From Pseudomonas sp. ACM7 (GTDB lineage Bacteria > Pseudomonadota > Gammaproteobacteria > Pseudomonadales > Pseudomonadaceae): a stretch of 64,000 nucleotides of DNA. Below, piece by piece: positions 50,860 through 57,870 of the stretch. The stretch spans positions 3,087,522-3,151,521 of the forward strand of contig NZ_CP024866.1 of the NCBI RefSeq assembly GCF_004136015.1, given 5' to 3'. Below the pieces are notes generated by a model, which was given only the letters and a program-made list of their open reading frames with translations, was not told where the DNA came from and ran no database searches. The translations under genes and the position numbers were made by a program. Each line of letters begins with the position of its first letter. Position 1 is the first letter of the stretch.

Positions 50860-50879
50860 GACTTTAGTGTTTTAGTCTC

Positions 50880-50911
50880 ATAAAAAACCCGCCGCGAGGC
50901 GGGTTTTTTGT
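50880..50911 (+). terminator. Terminator after fba
   Basis: AAAAAACCCGCC / GGCGGGTTTTTT stem with loop GCGA, 21 bases after the stop. Confidence 0.94.
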
Positions 50912-51060
50912 GGGCGAAACGTTTTTGCATAAAATGCGCCGACGGTTGGAATGTGACCTGTAGCGGACATGTTTTTGCTCAATTTAGAAAAAGTTCGTAA
51001 TAGGTTACATTTTTATCCCGAGATTTATGGCTGACATGCTCTACGTTATATGCTGTGCAC

Positions 51061-51372
51061 TCACCCAATCCGACCAAGGCCTAATTGTTGAGAATACCAA
51101 ACGCCGGTAGCTCCAGTGAAGTTTCGCCTCCCGTTCAGAGCGTTAAAGTCGGAAGTTGTAAGTGTCCAGCTTTCTGTATTCTCACCCACCGTCCCGTTGA
51201 GCGTAATAGTTGTGGAGTTTGCCCCAATGTTCTGCGTCCCGTTGATTGTTCCAGTTTCTCCATTAATATTGGCGGTCGCGTAACCGGACCTGCATAGTCA
51301 TCACTGCTATGGACTGTCAAATAGACGTGATTTTCGGCAAGCGCACCATAAAAAGTTCCAACTAGAGCGCCC
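51061..51372 (-). pseudogene. Frameshifted remnant of an unrecognised Thr/Gly/Asn-rich protein gene
   Basis: On the minus strand two adjoining frames give a continuous-looking protein. One (about 51363-51270) reads GTFYGALAENHVYLTVHSSD, then DYAG. The other (about 51281-51061) reads ATANINGETGTINGTQNIGA and continues rich in Thr, Asn and Gly to a terminal QQLGLGRIG and stop. A single-base change near 51275 would join them. No start codon is visible in the first frame, where a stop lies 5' of it. Composition suggests a small beta-rich protein. The 51463-51668 block upstream of it resembles the sequence upstream of the intact gene at 52433-52924. I do not recognise the family. The gap 50911-51060 holds nothing else clear. 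Confidence 0.4.
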
Positions 51373-51410
51373 CTAATTTATATCCTTGTGATGTTGAAAA
51401 TAACAAAAAT

Positions 51411-51460
51411 GAAAGAAGAAAGAAGAAAGAAGAAAGAAGAAAGAAGAAAGAAGAAAGAAG
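51411..51460. repeat. Heptanucleotide tandem repeat, seven copies of GAAAGAA
   Basis: Seven exact consecutive GAAAGAA units (51411-51459) plus one base, on the plus strand. The unit is not a multiple of three. It lies upstream (with respect to the minus strand) of the frameshifted remnant and could expand or contract by slippage. Confidence 0.95.
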
Positions 51461-51462
51461 GG

Positions 51463-51668
51463 TGGATTTATTTATGTGCCCTGTTCTTCTTTTTTTGTGT
51501 TTCGTAGATAAGGCTAGTTCTGTGAGAGTGCACGGTCACCTGTAATAAGTGACAGCTTTTAATATCTTTTTGCTATAGAAAAACAGGTTTTTTGCGGAAG
51601 GAAGTGAGGGAGAGCTAAAAGGAGGCTAAAAGGGGATAGGCTGGGACAGATTTATTTAATCGTCCCCT
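51463..51668. repeat. Duplicated AT-rich block, copy 1 (with motif copy 1 at 51535-51578)
   Basis: Similar along most of its length to 52967-53150: both contain ATTTATTTATGT, TTTTTTGTGTTTCGTAGAT, GTCACCTGTAA, TGACAG and end TTTATTTAATCGTCCCCT. Each copy lies upstream of a minus-strand gene (a remnant here, an intact gene for copy 2). The end resembles sequences around Y1-type transposase units. Confidence 0.7.
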
Positions 51669-51675
51669 AGTACTT

Positions 51676-51978
51676 CTATTCCAGTTGTTTCGCAGGTCTG
51701 CCGCGCGCTCGACATGATATTCGCAATCCAGTGATTTGTTCAATTTCGTCTATAAATCGAGGATTGCACGTCAGTTGGCCGTGTTGGAGGGCACCTCTGA
51801 TCAACTGCAATTCACAAAAGGCATAGACTTTCACGTCGAATAGGGTTTTGAGCTCTCGCAGATCTTCGAGGTAGCGTTTGTAGTCACTCGGCTCGGCGAA
51901 CACGACCTGCTTGTTGTGGCCGCGTTGCACGACATGATGCGGATAATTGGGTAACACAACACGTCCCATTCTGGGCAT
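51676..51978 (-). pseudogene. RAYT/Y1-type transposase gene with internal deletion
   Basis: The 100-codon frame starts MPRMGRVVLPNYPHHVVQRG with a strong GGAGGAGG site, the opening of REP-associated tyrosine transposases. After KVYAFC it jumps to LQLIRGALQHGQ and ends RARGRPAKQLE, sequences that belong to the C-terminal part. The central segment with the HUH motif (normally MTNHVHLL) and the catalytic tyrosine is missing; intact relatives are about twice as long. The frame is still open, but the product cannot be an active transposase. Confidence 0.85.
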
Positions 51979-52079
51979 ATAGCCTCCTCCTTGTAGTGAT
52001 AGGGGAAGCGTAGCAGCAAATAGACGTGTTCCTGGCGGAAAAGCCGTTCCCAGCATTTTTTCTTTAAAGTTATATCTGT

Positions 52080-52122
52080 TATCGCAAAAATGTATTAAAA
52101 ACTGTCATTTATTACAGGTGAC
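52080..52122. repeat. Inverted copy of the GTCACCTGTAATAA motif (motif copy 3)
   Basis: The reverse complement of this stretch reads GTCACCTGTAATAAATGACA and continues GTTTTTAATACATTTTTGCG. It matches 51535-51578 and 53041-53084 over about 43 bases. With the copy at 51535 it flanks the transposase remnant in inverted orientation. Confidence 0.75.
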
Positions 52123-52247
52123 TTAATGCTGGCTGCTACCTATTGTTTTATGCGTGATCCGAGAAAAAGAATGTTGATTAAATAGATCTGTCCCCTTTAT
52201 TTCGCTTTATTTCGTCCCCTTTATTTCATTGCCATTTATTGATAGCG

Positions 52248-52283
52248 AAAAATGCTCCGTATCTTTCGATACGGAGCATTTTC
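52248..52283. terminator. Bidirectional terminator hairpin
   Basis: Perfect 13-base stem AATGCTCCGTATC / GATACGGAGCATT with loop TTTC and A/T flanks. It would end transcripts of the minus-strand gene at 52433, and possibly any rightward transcription from the transposase region. Confidence 0.85.
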
Positions 52284-52432
52284 TTTGAGCACTGCGCAGA
52301 TTACTAGGTTTTCGCACCGTCTGGAGAGGCTGGTTTTTTGTGGGTGTAACTTTCGATCATGAAATACTATGTATCATAAGATACTCATTCTAGGAGGCAG
52401 TCGGAACTGAATACTCCACAGATAAAAGCGGT

Positions 52433-52924
52433 TTATTCTCGGCGGATGAACTCCACTTTAGGTCCCCAGCTGTCACTTTCGTTGGTGTCATTATTAGTGC
52501 CGTCATAATGAATCCCGACTGAAATTTTCCCGCCAATCTCACGAGCAAAATTGACAGTTAATTCTGTTTCGTAGGTGTGCCACTGTGTATCTTGACTCAT
52601 GGTGTCAGGTGAGTTAACGCGCTGGGAAGTATTGCTTTCAATGAGGATATTTATATTTGCCCTATACCAATTTTTGTTGGTCGGTCGGGTGGTTAGCATA
52701 TACTGCCGCGTTCTTACATATAGTCGGCCATTCTCTACTTTGTATTGATATGTAACCTGGCCCTTCAATTCGGGGACACGAACATGCTGGTGGCTATATG
52801 TGAGAGTTGGTGCGCCATCCCAAAAGCCGGCGGGGAACTGCTCTCCCCCTTCTTCTCGGTATGAACCGTCTTTTTCAACGAACTTCGGGTTGCGTGTTTC
52901 TTCATTTTTGGTTTTTTCAACCAT
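52433..52924 (-). CDS. Unrecognised 163-residue protein in AT-rich island
   Basis: The frame starts MVEKTKNEETRNPKFVEKDG with a good GGAGG site eight bases upstream and runs for 163 residues. There is no signal peptide or membrane segment. The composition (Thr, Asn, Tyr, Trp; strands such as QVTYQYKVENGRLYVRTRQY and TYETELTVNFAREIGGKISV) suggests an all-beta domain, possibly a lectin- or jelly-roll-like fold; this is a guess from pattern only. It is strikingly AT-rich compared with flanking genes and uses codons rare in them, which suggests recent acquisition. Upstream is copy 2 of the duplicated block; downstream lies a terminator. I do not recognise a family and assign no function. Confidence 0.72.
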   Translation of the reverse strand: MVEKTKNEETRNPKFVEKDGSYREEGGEQFPAGFWDGAPTLTYSHQHVRVPELKGQVTYQYKVENGRLYVRTRQYMLTTRPTNKNWYRANINILIESNTSQRVNSPDTMSQDTQWHTYETELTVNFAREIGGKISVGIHYDGTNNDTNESDSWGPKVEFIRRE

Positions 52925-52966
52925 TTTACACCTCCACAAATTAGTAGAAAAAAATCGAAAGTAATA

Positions 52967-53150
52967 GGGGCGAATTTATTTATGTATCTTGTTTTGTTTT
53001 TTGTGTTTCGTAGATGAGATTAGTTTGAGTGGTAAGCACAGTCACCTGTAAAATATGACAGTTTTTTATATCTTTTAGCTATAGGTGAAAAAGGAAAGTT
53101 GACTAAAGAAAAGGACAAGAAAAGGGGGCTGGTTTATTTAATCGTCCCCT
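52967..53150. repeat. Duplicated AT-rich block, copy 2 (with motif copy 2 at 53041-53084)
   Basis: Counterpart of 51463-51668. It lies directly upstream of the unrecognised 163-residue protein, so it probably contains that gene's promoter. It ends in TTTATTTAATCGTCCCCT 13 bases from the DUF3077-type gene stop, without a transposase gene next to it. Confidence 0.7.
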
Positions 53151-53165
53151 TTTCCCTTAAACGGC

Positions 53166-53459
53166 TCAGCGATTTATTGGCTCATCAAACCCACGTTGCT
53201 CAATCACCCGAAACACATCGCTCACATCCTGAACCATGATCCGGGCGATGTTGGTGACGGTGTTGATGTCGTTCTCGGCATAGTCGGGGAGGCTGGTGCA
53301 GGCCATGAGGTTCAGATATTTGAGGACGGCGTTGAGGCGTTCGCTGACGCAGTTGTGGAGTTCGCGTAGCGGGGCGTCGCTGTCGATGAGGAGGACGGGG
53401 TAGTCGGTGGCGAATTGGGACATGGGGGTGAAGCGGCGGGGCGGATTATTCATTTTCAT
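53166..53459 (-). CDS. DUF3077-type small protein, function unknown
   Basis: A 97-residue protein starting MKMNNPPRRFTPMSQF. The body looks like a helical pair containing DAPLRELHNCVSERLNAVLKYL and ENDINTVTNIARIMVQDVSD, consistent with the Pseudomonas DUF3077 family. No signal peptide or catalytic motif. The start at 53459 follows GAGGAAG by eight bases; the frame is open further upstream but that region is the structured leader. A 47-codon upstream frame (53599 to 53456) ends in an ATGA overlap with this start, so translation may be coupled. The gene shares its leader type with the DUF6124-type gene at 7.4 kb. Confidence 0.78.
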   Translation of the reverse strand: MKMNNPPRRFTPMSQFATDYPVLLIDSDAPLRELHNCVSERLNAVLKYLNLMACTSLPDYAENDINTVTNIARIMVQDVSDVFRVIEQRGFDEPINR

Positions 53460-53599
53460 AAGTAAATCTTCCTCGAATCTAAAAGAAGAGCTACTGCCGT
53501 TCGCTGCGAAGCGAATTGGGTGGTAGCTGTGTGCGGGTTCGCAGACCAGGGATACGAGGAACCCGGCAGACCCGGAGGTCTCCCACACACAGCCACCAT
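53456..53599 (-). CDS. Possible 47-residue leader ORF overlapping the DUF3077-type gene
   Basis: The frame begins ATG at 53599 (MVAVCGRPPGLPG) and stops at a TGA that overlaps the downstream ATG by four bases. The first 13 residues resemble those from the leader at 7904 (MAAVRGRPSGLPG). There is no good ribosome-binding site except CCTCCTTTTT-type sequence nearby. The similarity follows from the conserved RNA structure, so it may not be translated. Confidence 0.2.
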   Translation of the reverse strand: MVAVCGRPPGLPGSSYPWSANPHTATTQFASQRTAVALLLDSRKIYL

Positions 53600-53601
53600 A
53601 A
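53488..53601 (-). promoter_or_regulatory. Structured 5' leader, copy 2 (candidate cis-regulatory RNA)
   Basis: Minus strand: starts TTATGGTGGCTGTGTGTGGG, forms AGACC-UCCG-GGUCU, then GCUGUGUG pairs with CACACAGC and GGUGG with CCACC, and finally a TTCGCTTCGCAGCGAA hairpin precedes GGCAGTAGCTC. The order and most bases match 7906-7790. The paired positions that differ keep pairing (C-G to U-A; G-U to G-C). Confidence 0.62.
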
Positions 53602-53937
53602 AAAGGAGGACGGGTGCTGATGCGCCCGTGATTTTCGAGGCGCTAGGTTACTACACGTATCGTTAGGGCTGCGAAACCCTATCGCCAACGATGTCAGCGA
53701 CAGGCTAACTTTAGGCAGCGATTCGGGTAGCCGCAACCGGGCTGTAGGACGCCTTTCCGGTCATTTGGCGAGACGGTTTGGTCTCATTCGGTGGCGTAGC
53801 GGCAATAGAACCGTCCGATGTGATGTGTCTGAGGAAATTGGGGGGGAGGGTTTGGCGCTGCTTCGCAGCCCAGCGGGAGCAAGCTCCCTCGCCACGGTCG
53901 GAGGAGTCCTACGAGTTTTGCGGACGCCAGGTTTTTG

Positions 53938-54094
53938 TAGCAGCTGTCGAGCCTGCGAGGCTGCGTTCGGCTCGGGCCGCGTTCGGACGGAGCAGTCGTA
54001 AATCAGACAACGCATTTATTCAGGTAGACCGGGTTCCTCGGGCTTGCGAGGACTTCGTCCTCGGACGCAGCCTCGCAGGCTCGGCAGCTGCTAC
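53938..54094. repeat. Inverted pair of a third REP-like sequence
   Basis: TAGCAGCTGTCGAGCCTGCG at 53938 and the matching CGCAGGCTCGGCAGCTGCTA at 54075 face each other across about 100 bases. The gap 53602-54186 has no convincing gene; it also holds a nested hairpin (ATCGTTAGGG / CCCT...AACGAT, 53659-53692) and a GCGGGAGCAAGCTCCCTCGC palindrome (53871-53890). Confidence 0.7.
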
Positions 54095-54186
54095 AGAGAT
54101 CGAGTTGTTCTTGGGAGGGTTGGGGCGCGGAGCGTCCCGGGCGGCATTCCATTGCTGCGCGTGGGAACGATCAGGGTGAGGGGGGA

Positions 54187-54855
54187 TTACTTATCGTGAT
54201 CAATATCCAGATTGCTGAACGTCACTTGCCCGCCTTCGCTGGTGTACCCGGTGTTGTCCTGCACATAAACCCCGGCCTTGAAGTACAGCGGCTTGACGCT
54301 CCAGGTCTTGCTGATTTCGGTGTCCCACTGGTAGCCCGCCGCACTGATGCCCAGCGCGCCGCGCGGGCTCAGGTGGATGAGGTAGGAAAACTCCCGATCC
54401 AGTTTCACCCCGGTAGCAATGGTGATTATCCGTGCGCTATCGTCATCAGGGTGCATACGAACCTTGGCGACGATGTTGCCTGACTGCGTAGTGGTGCTGT
54501 ACTGATACTCGAGCTTCACCATGGGCTTCTGGCTTTCATAGGCGTGGATCTGGCCAATAACGATCTTCCCCGAACTCGGTACCTGATTCACCGCCATGGT
54601 GGCGCGCAGGGTATTGTCGGCGTCCGGGTAGCGCCAGTTTTTCAGGGTGCCATTGCTGTAGGTTTCGCGAAGTTCAGTGCGGGGGTACTTTGCGTTTTCA
54701 GTTTTGGAACCGGTGACCGGGGCCCAGAAAAACAAGGTGCCGGTGTCGGAGTGGAAGTATTGGTCCTTGAAGCCATCCACCAGTTTTGACGTTTCAACGG
54801 TGTACGGCGGATTGCCGACAGGAACACTGAGGTTCCAGGTTGCGAGATCAATCAT
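54187..54855 (-). CDS. Polysaccharide lyase family 7 (alginate lyase)
   Basis: A 222-residue single-domain PL7 protein with the three family signature regions: YPRTELRE (RxELR-type, about residues 58-65), QIHAY (about 101-105) and YFKAGVYVQ (about 197-205), containing the catalytic Arg, Gln, His and Tyr. It should cleave alginate by beta-elimination. There is no signal peptide: the chosen start MIDLATWNLSVPVG at 54855 has a GGAAGC site and leads straight into the domain; the longer open frame upstream has no leader either. Similar short PL7 proteins occur in many Pseudomonas. It is divergent from the GGDEF/EAL regulator. No alginate biosynthesis genes are adjacent. Confidence 0.9.
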   Translation of the reverse strand: MIDLATWNLSVPVGNPPYTVETSKLVDGFKDQYFHSDTGTLFFWAPVTGSKTENAKYPRTELRETYSNGTLKNWRYPDADNTLRATMAVNQVPSSGKIVIGQIHAYESQKPMVKLEYQYSTTTQSGNIVAKVRMHPDDDSARIITIATGVKLDREFSYLIHLSPRGALGISAAGYQWDTEISKTWSVKPLYFKAGVYVQDNTGYTSEGGQVTFSNLDIDHDK

Positions 54856-55178
54856 AGACAAAAGCTTCCACGGTTTTTTTACTGCACGCACGTTCCAGAA
54901 GCTCTGGCACGCGCCTTGGGGGCAATCCTTATAATCGCAGAAGTTCAATTTGTTAATGCGTAAATGACAAACGGGTGACGTCAAAATCCTGTCAAAACGC
55001 CATCTTTCCCGGTTTCAGAGGCCTGTGGCGCCGACCGTTAGTCGGCAAATGGACTCTTTGGTTAAATGATGGCGTACTGATAGCTTCTGCTTTTGCAGAA
55101 CCCGGTCTAGAGTGAAGGCTTAGTATTTGTCCGGTTTTCACGAGAAACCGGCCTGACGTCCCGCATAAGAGAAGCAGC
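54856..55178. promoter_or_regulatory. Divergent gap with three hairpins upstream of the GGDEF/EAL gene
   Basis: Within the last 150 bases before the regulator lie GCCGAC-CGTTA-GTCGGC (55030-55046), TTCTGC-TTTT-GCAGAA (55085-55100) and CCGGTTT-7-AAACCGG (55131-55151). A TGGCAC-N5-TTGG sequence (54905-54919) is close to a sigma54 promoter but lacks the C at the -12 element. A leader RNA of the Pseudomon-GGDEF type is possible. Nothing else is clear in this gap. Confidence 0.4.
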
Positions 55179-57302
55179 ATGGAATGCGCGCAACCCACGC
55201 CAGCTGAAGGCAGTTCAATTCTTTTAATCGTCGATGATTACCCTGAAAACCTGATCAGCATGCGCGCGTTGTTGCAGCGCCAGGACTGGCAGGTCATGAC
55301 CGCCGCCTCGGGCTTCGAGGCGCTCAGTCTGTTACTCGAACACGATGTCGACCTGGTGCTGCTGGATGTGCAGATGCCGGGCATGGACGGTTTTGAAGTG
55401 GCACGCCTGATGCGCGGCAGCCAACGAACCTGCCTCACGCCGATCATTTTTCTTACCGCCAACGAACAGTCCCAGGACGCCGTGATCAAGGGCTATGCCT
55501 GCGGCGCGGTGGATTACCTGTTCAAACCGTTCGATCCACAAATTCTCAAGCCCAAAGTCCAGGCGCTGCTCGAGCATCAGCGCAATCGCCGTGCGTTGCA
55601 GCGCCTGAGCCACGATCTGGAGGTCGCACGCGCGTTTAATGCCTCGGTGCTCGACAATGCCGCCGAAGGCATCCTGGTGGTCGGTGAGGACGGTCTGATC
55701 CGCTTTGCCAATCCGGCGATGTCGCGGCTGCTCAATGCCACGGTGCAAGACCTGCAAGGCAAAGAGTTCCTGGATTTCCTGCAAAATCCGCACATCCCGA
55801 TCTGGGCCGACTCCGAGTTGTTCGCCGGTTACAAACGCGGCGAAACCTTGCGCCTGCACGATGCATTGCTGCGTACGGCGCCCGGCCAGCAGGTGCCCGT
55901 GGCGCTGTCCTGCGCACCGTTGCCCAGCGAACAACATGCGATGGTGGTGACGGTGCTGGACATGTCGGTGGTGCGCCATCTGCATCAGCAACTGGAGTTC
56001 CAGGCCGTCACTGATCCATTGACCGGGCTGCTCAATCGTCGCGGCTTTTACCAGACGGCAGAAAACCTGCTGTTGCGTGGCGACCGCTCAGACAGCGCCT
56101 GGGTGCTGCTGTATCTGGACCTCGACGGCTTCAAACGGGTCAACGATTCCCTTGGTCACGATGCCGGCGACCGGGTGCTGCGGTGGGTGTCCGAGCAGTT
56201 GAAGGCCTGTCTGCGGCCCTTCGACATTCTGGCGCGCATGGGCGGTGATGAGTTCACCGCTTTGCTGGATCTGGAATTCCCTGAGCAAGCGGCAAAGATT
56301 GCCGAGAAGCTGATTGAGCGGGTGTCGATTTGTCAGCAGATCGATGGTCTGGATATCGCGTTGGGCGCCAGCATCGGCATTGCGACGTACCCGGATTGCG
56401 GTTCCAATCTTGACGGTTTGTTGCGCGCATCTGACATCGCCATGTACGAAGCCAAGCGCGCCGGCCGTCAGCAATATCGTTTCTACGATCACGAAATGAA
56501 CGGCCGGGCACGCTCGCGGCTGATGCTCGAAGAAAGTGTGCGCGCGGCAATCGAGAACCGTGAATTCAATTTGGTATATCAACCTCAGGTGGCCATTGCC
56601 AGTGGGCAGATTCGCGGGTTCGAAGCGCTGATTCGCTGGCAGCACCCGAGCGTCGGCGATGTACCGCCGGGGCTGTTTTTGCCATTGCTGGAAGAGGCGC
56701 GGTTGATCAGTCGCCTGGGCAGCTGGATCTATCAACAAGGGGCGAGCCAGCGAAAGGCCTGGGAAACCTTGTTTGCCAACGACCTGGTGCTGGGCGTCAG
56801 TTTGAGCAGTACGCAGTTCGGCATGCCCAATCTGGTCACTGAGTTGCGCCAGGTATTGGAGCGCCATGGTTTGCAGGCGCGCCATCTGGAAGTCGAGGTC
56901 ACTGAAGAGGCCTTGATGCAAAACCCCGAGGAAACCCGCAAACAGCTGCGCCTGCTGCGTAACCTGGGTGTGCGAGTGGCCCTGGATGACTTCGGTTCCG
57001 GGCCGTGTTCGCTGTCTCATCTGCGCGATCTGGAATTGGACACGCTCAAGTTCGACCGGCATTTGATTGGCCGGCTTCTGGAGTCCTCACGCGATGCGGC
57101 GCTGGTGCGCAATGTGATCGAGTTGTGCAAGGAGTTCGGGATGCTGGTGATTGCCGAGGGGGTGGAAACCGTTGCGCAATTTCGGTGGCTGCAAGCCAAT
57201 GGTTGCGAGTACGTGCAAGGGTTTCTGGTCGCACGGCCGATGATGGCCGAGGACGTCGGCGACTTTGTGCGGTCGTTCGACTGGAACACGCTGACCGGCT
57301 GA
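55179..57302 (+). CDS. REC-PAS-GGDEF-EAL response regulator (c-di-GMP turnover)
   Basis: A 707-residue response regulator. An N-terminal receiver (about 14-130) has its acceptor Asp63 in LVLLDVQMPGMDGF. A PAS domain (about 150-260; EGILVVGEDGLIRFANPA) follows. The GGDEF domain keeps GGDEF (355-359) and an upstream RxxD inhibitory site (RPFD). The EAL domain keeps E482-A-L with IRWQHPS, and VALDDFGSG and the VEVTEEAL segment downstream. Both catalytic domains look intact, so it may make or degrade c-di-GMP depending on phosphorylation and the PAS signal. No kinase gene is adjacent, so its partner is unknown. It may govern biofilm behaviour together with the divergent alginate lyase, which is inference. 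Confidence 0.93.
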   Translation: MECAQPTPAEGSSILLIVDDYPENLISMRALLQRQDWQVMTAASGFEALSLLLEHDVDLVLLDVQMPGMDGFEVARLMRGSQRTCLTPIIFLTANEQSQDAVIKGYACGAVDYLFKPFDPQILKPKVQALLEHQRNRRALQRLSHDLEVARAFNASVLDNAAEGILVVGEDGLIRFANPAMSRLLNATVQDLQGKEFLDFLQNPHIPIWADSELFAGYKRGETLRLHDALLRTAPGQQVPVALSCAPLPSEQHAMVVTVLDMSVVRHLHQQLEFQAVTDPLTGLLNRRGFYQTAENLLLRGDRSDSAWVLLYLDLDGFKRVNDSLGHDAGDRVLRWVSEQLKACLRPFDILARMGGDEFTALLDLEFPEQAAKIAEKLIERVSICQQIDGLDIALGASIGIATYPDCGSNLDGLLRASDIAMYEAKRAGRQQYRFYDHEMNGRARSRLMLEESVRAAIENREFNLVYQPQVAIASGQIRGFEALIRWQHPSVGDVPPGLFLPLLEEARLISRLGSWIYQQGASQRKAWETLFANDLVLGVSLSSTQFGMPNLVTELRQVLERHGLQARHLEVEVTEEALMQNPEETRKQLRLLRNLGVRVALDDFGSGPCSLSHLRDLELDTLKFDRHLIGRLLESSRDAALVRNVIELCKEFGMLVIAEGVETVAQFRWLQANGCEYVQGFLVARPMMAEDVGDFVRSFDWNTLTG

Positions 57303-57347
57303 ATTCGCTACACTGGCGACCTTTTCGTGAATCGTGTTGCCGCCCCA

Positions 57348-57839
57348 ATGACCGCGTTGAAATACCTCCAGGCCTATCCTGCAGCACTGCAGGACCAAGT
57401 GCGCCAGCTGATCGCCGACGGTCGGCTGGGCGACTACCTGAGCCAGCGTTACCCGGAAAAACACCGGGTACAGAGCGACAAGGCGTTGTACACCTATACG
57501 CTGGACCTCAAGCAGGAATACCTGCGCAACGCCCCGGCCATCGATAAGGTGTTGTTCGACAACCGTCTGGACCTGACCCACCGCGCCCTCGGATTGCACA
57601 CCGCGATATCCCGGGTGCAGGGCGGCAAGCTCAAGGCCAAGAAAGAAATTCGTGTAGCTTCATTGTTCAAGGAAGCACCTGCCGAGTTTCTGAAAATGAT
57701 CGTGGTGCATGAACTGGCGCACTTCAAAGAGTCGGATCACAACAAGGCGTTCTACAAGCTTTGCGAACACATGTTGCCGGGGTATCACCAGGTGGAGTTC
57801 GATGTGCGGGTGTACCTGACGTGGCGGGATATGCAATAG
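57348..57839 (+). CDS. YgjP-like metallopeptidase domain protein
   Basis: A 163-residue protein with the zinc signature VVHELAHFKESDHNKAFY (about residues 125-142), i.e. HELAH plus a third ligand, typical of YgjP/DUF45 proteins related to Wss1/SprT-type metallopeptidases. The start MTALKYLQAYPAAL at 57348 is chosen; the open frame begins seven codons upstream without family similarity. Substrates of bacterial YgjP-like proteins are unknown. The next gene encodes a small winged-helix protein 31 bases later. Confidence 0.88.
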   Translation: MTALKYLQAYPAALQDQVRQLIADGRLGDYLSQRYPEKHRVQSDKALYTYTLDLKQEYLRNAPAIDKVLFDNRLDLTHRALGLHTAISRVQGGKLKAKKEIRVASLFKEAPAEFLKMIVVHELAHFKESDHNKAFYKLCEHMLPGYHQVEFDVRVYLTWRDMQ

Positions 57840-57870
57840 AGATCAAAATATCGCAACCGGGAGTGTTTAG

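Noticed and set aside
51085..51297. A 70-codon plus-strand frame in the AT-rich island
   Set aside because: Cys/Ser/Pro-rich with no ribosome-binding site; the minus strand of the same stretch gives a more protein-like remnant.
53761..54179. Open frames of 78-133 codons on both strands beside the alginate lyase gene
   Set aside because: They are built from REP-like palindromes (translated AREL, LQQL-type strings) and have no family character.
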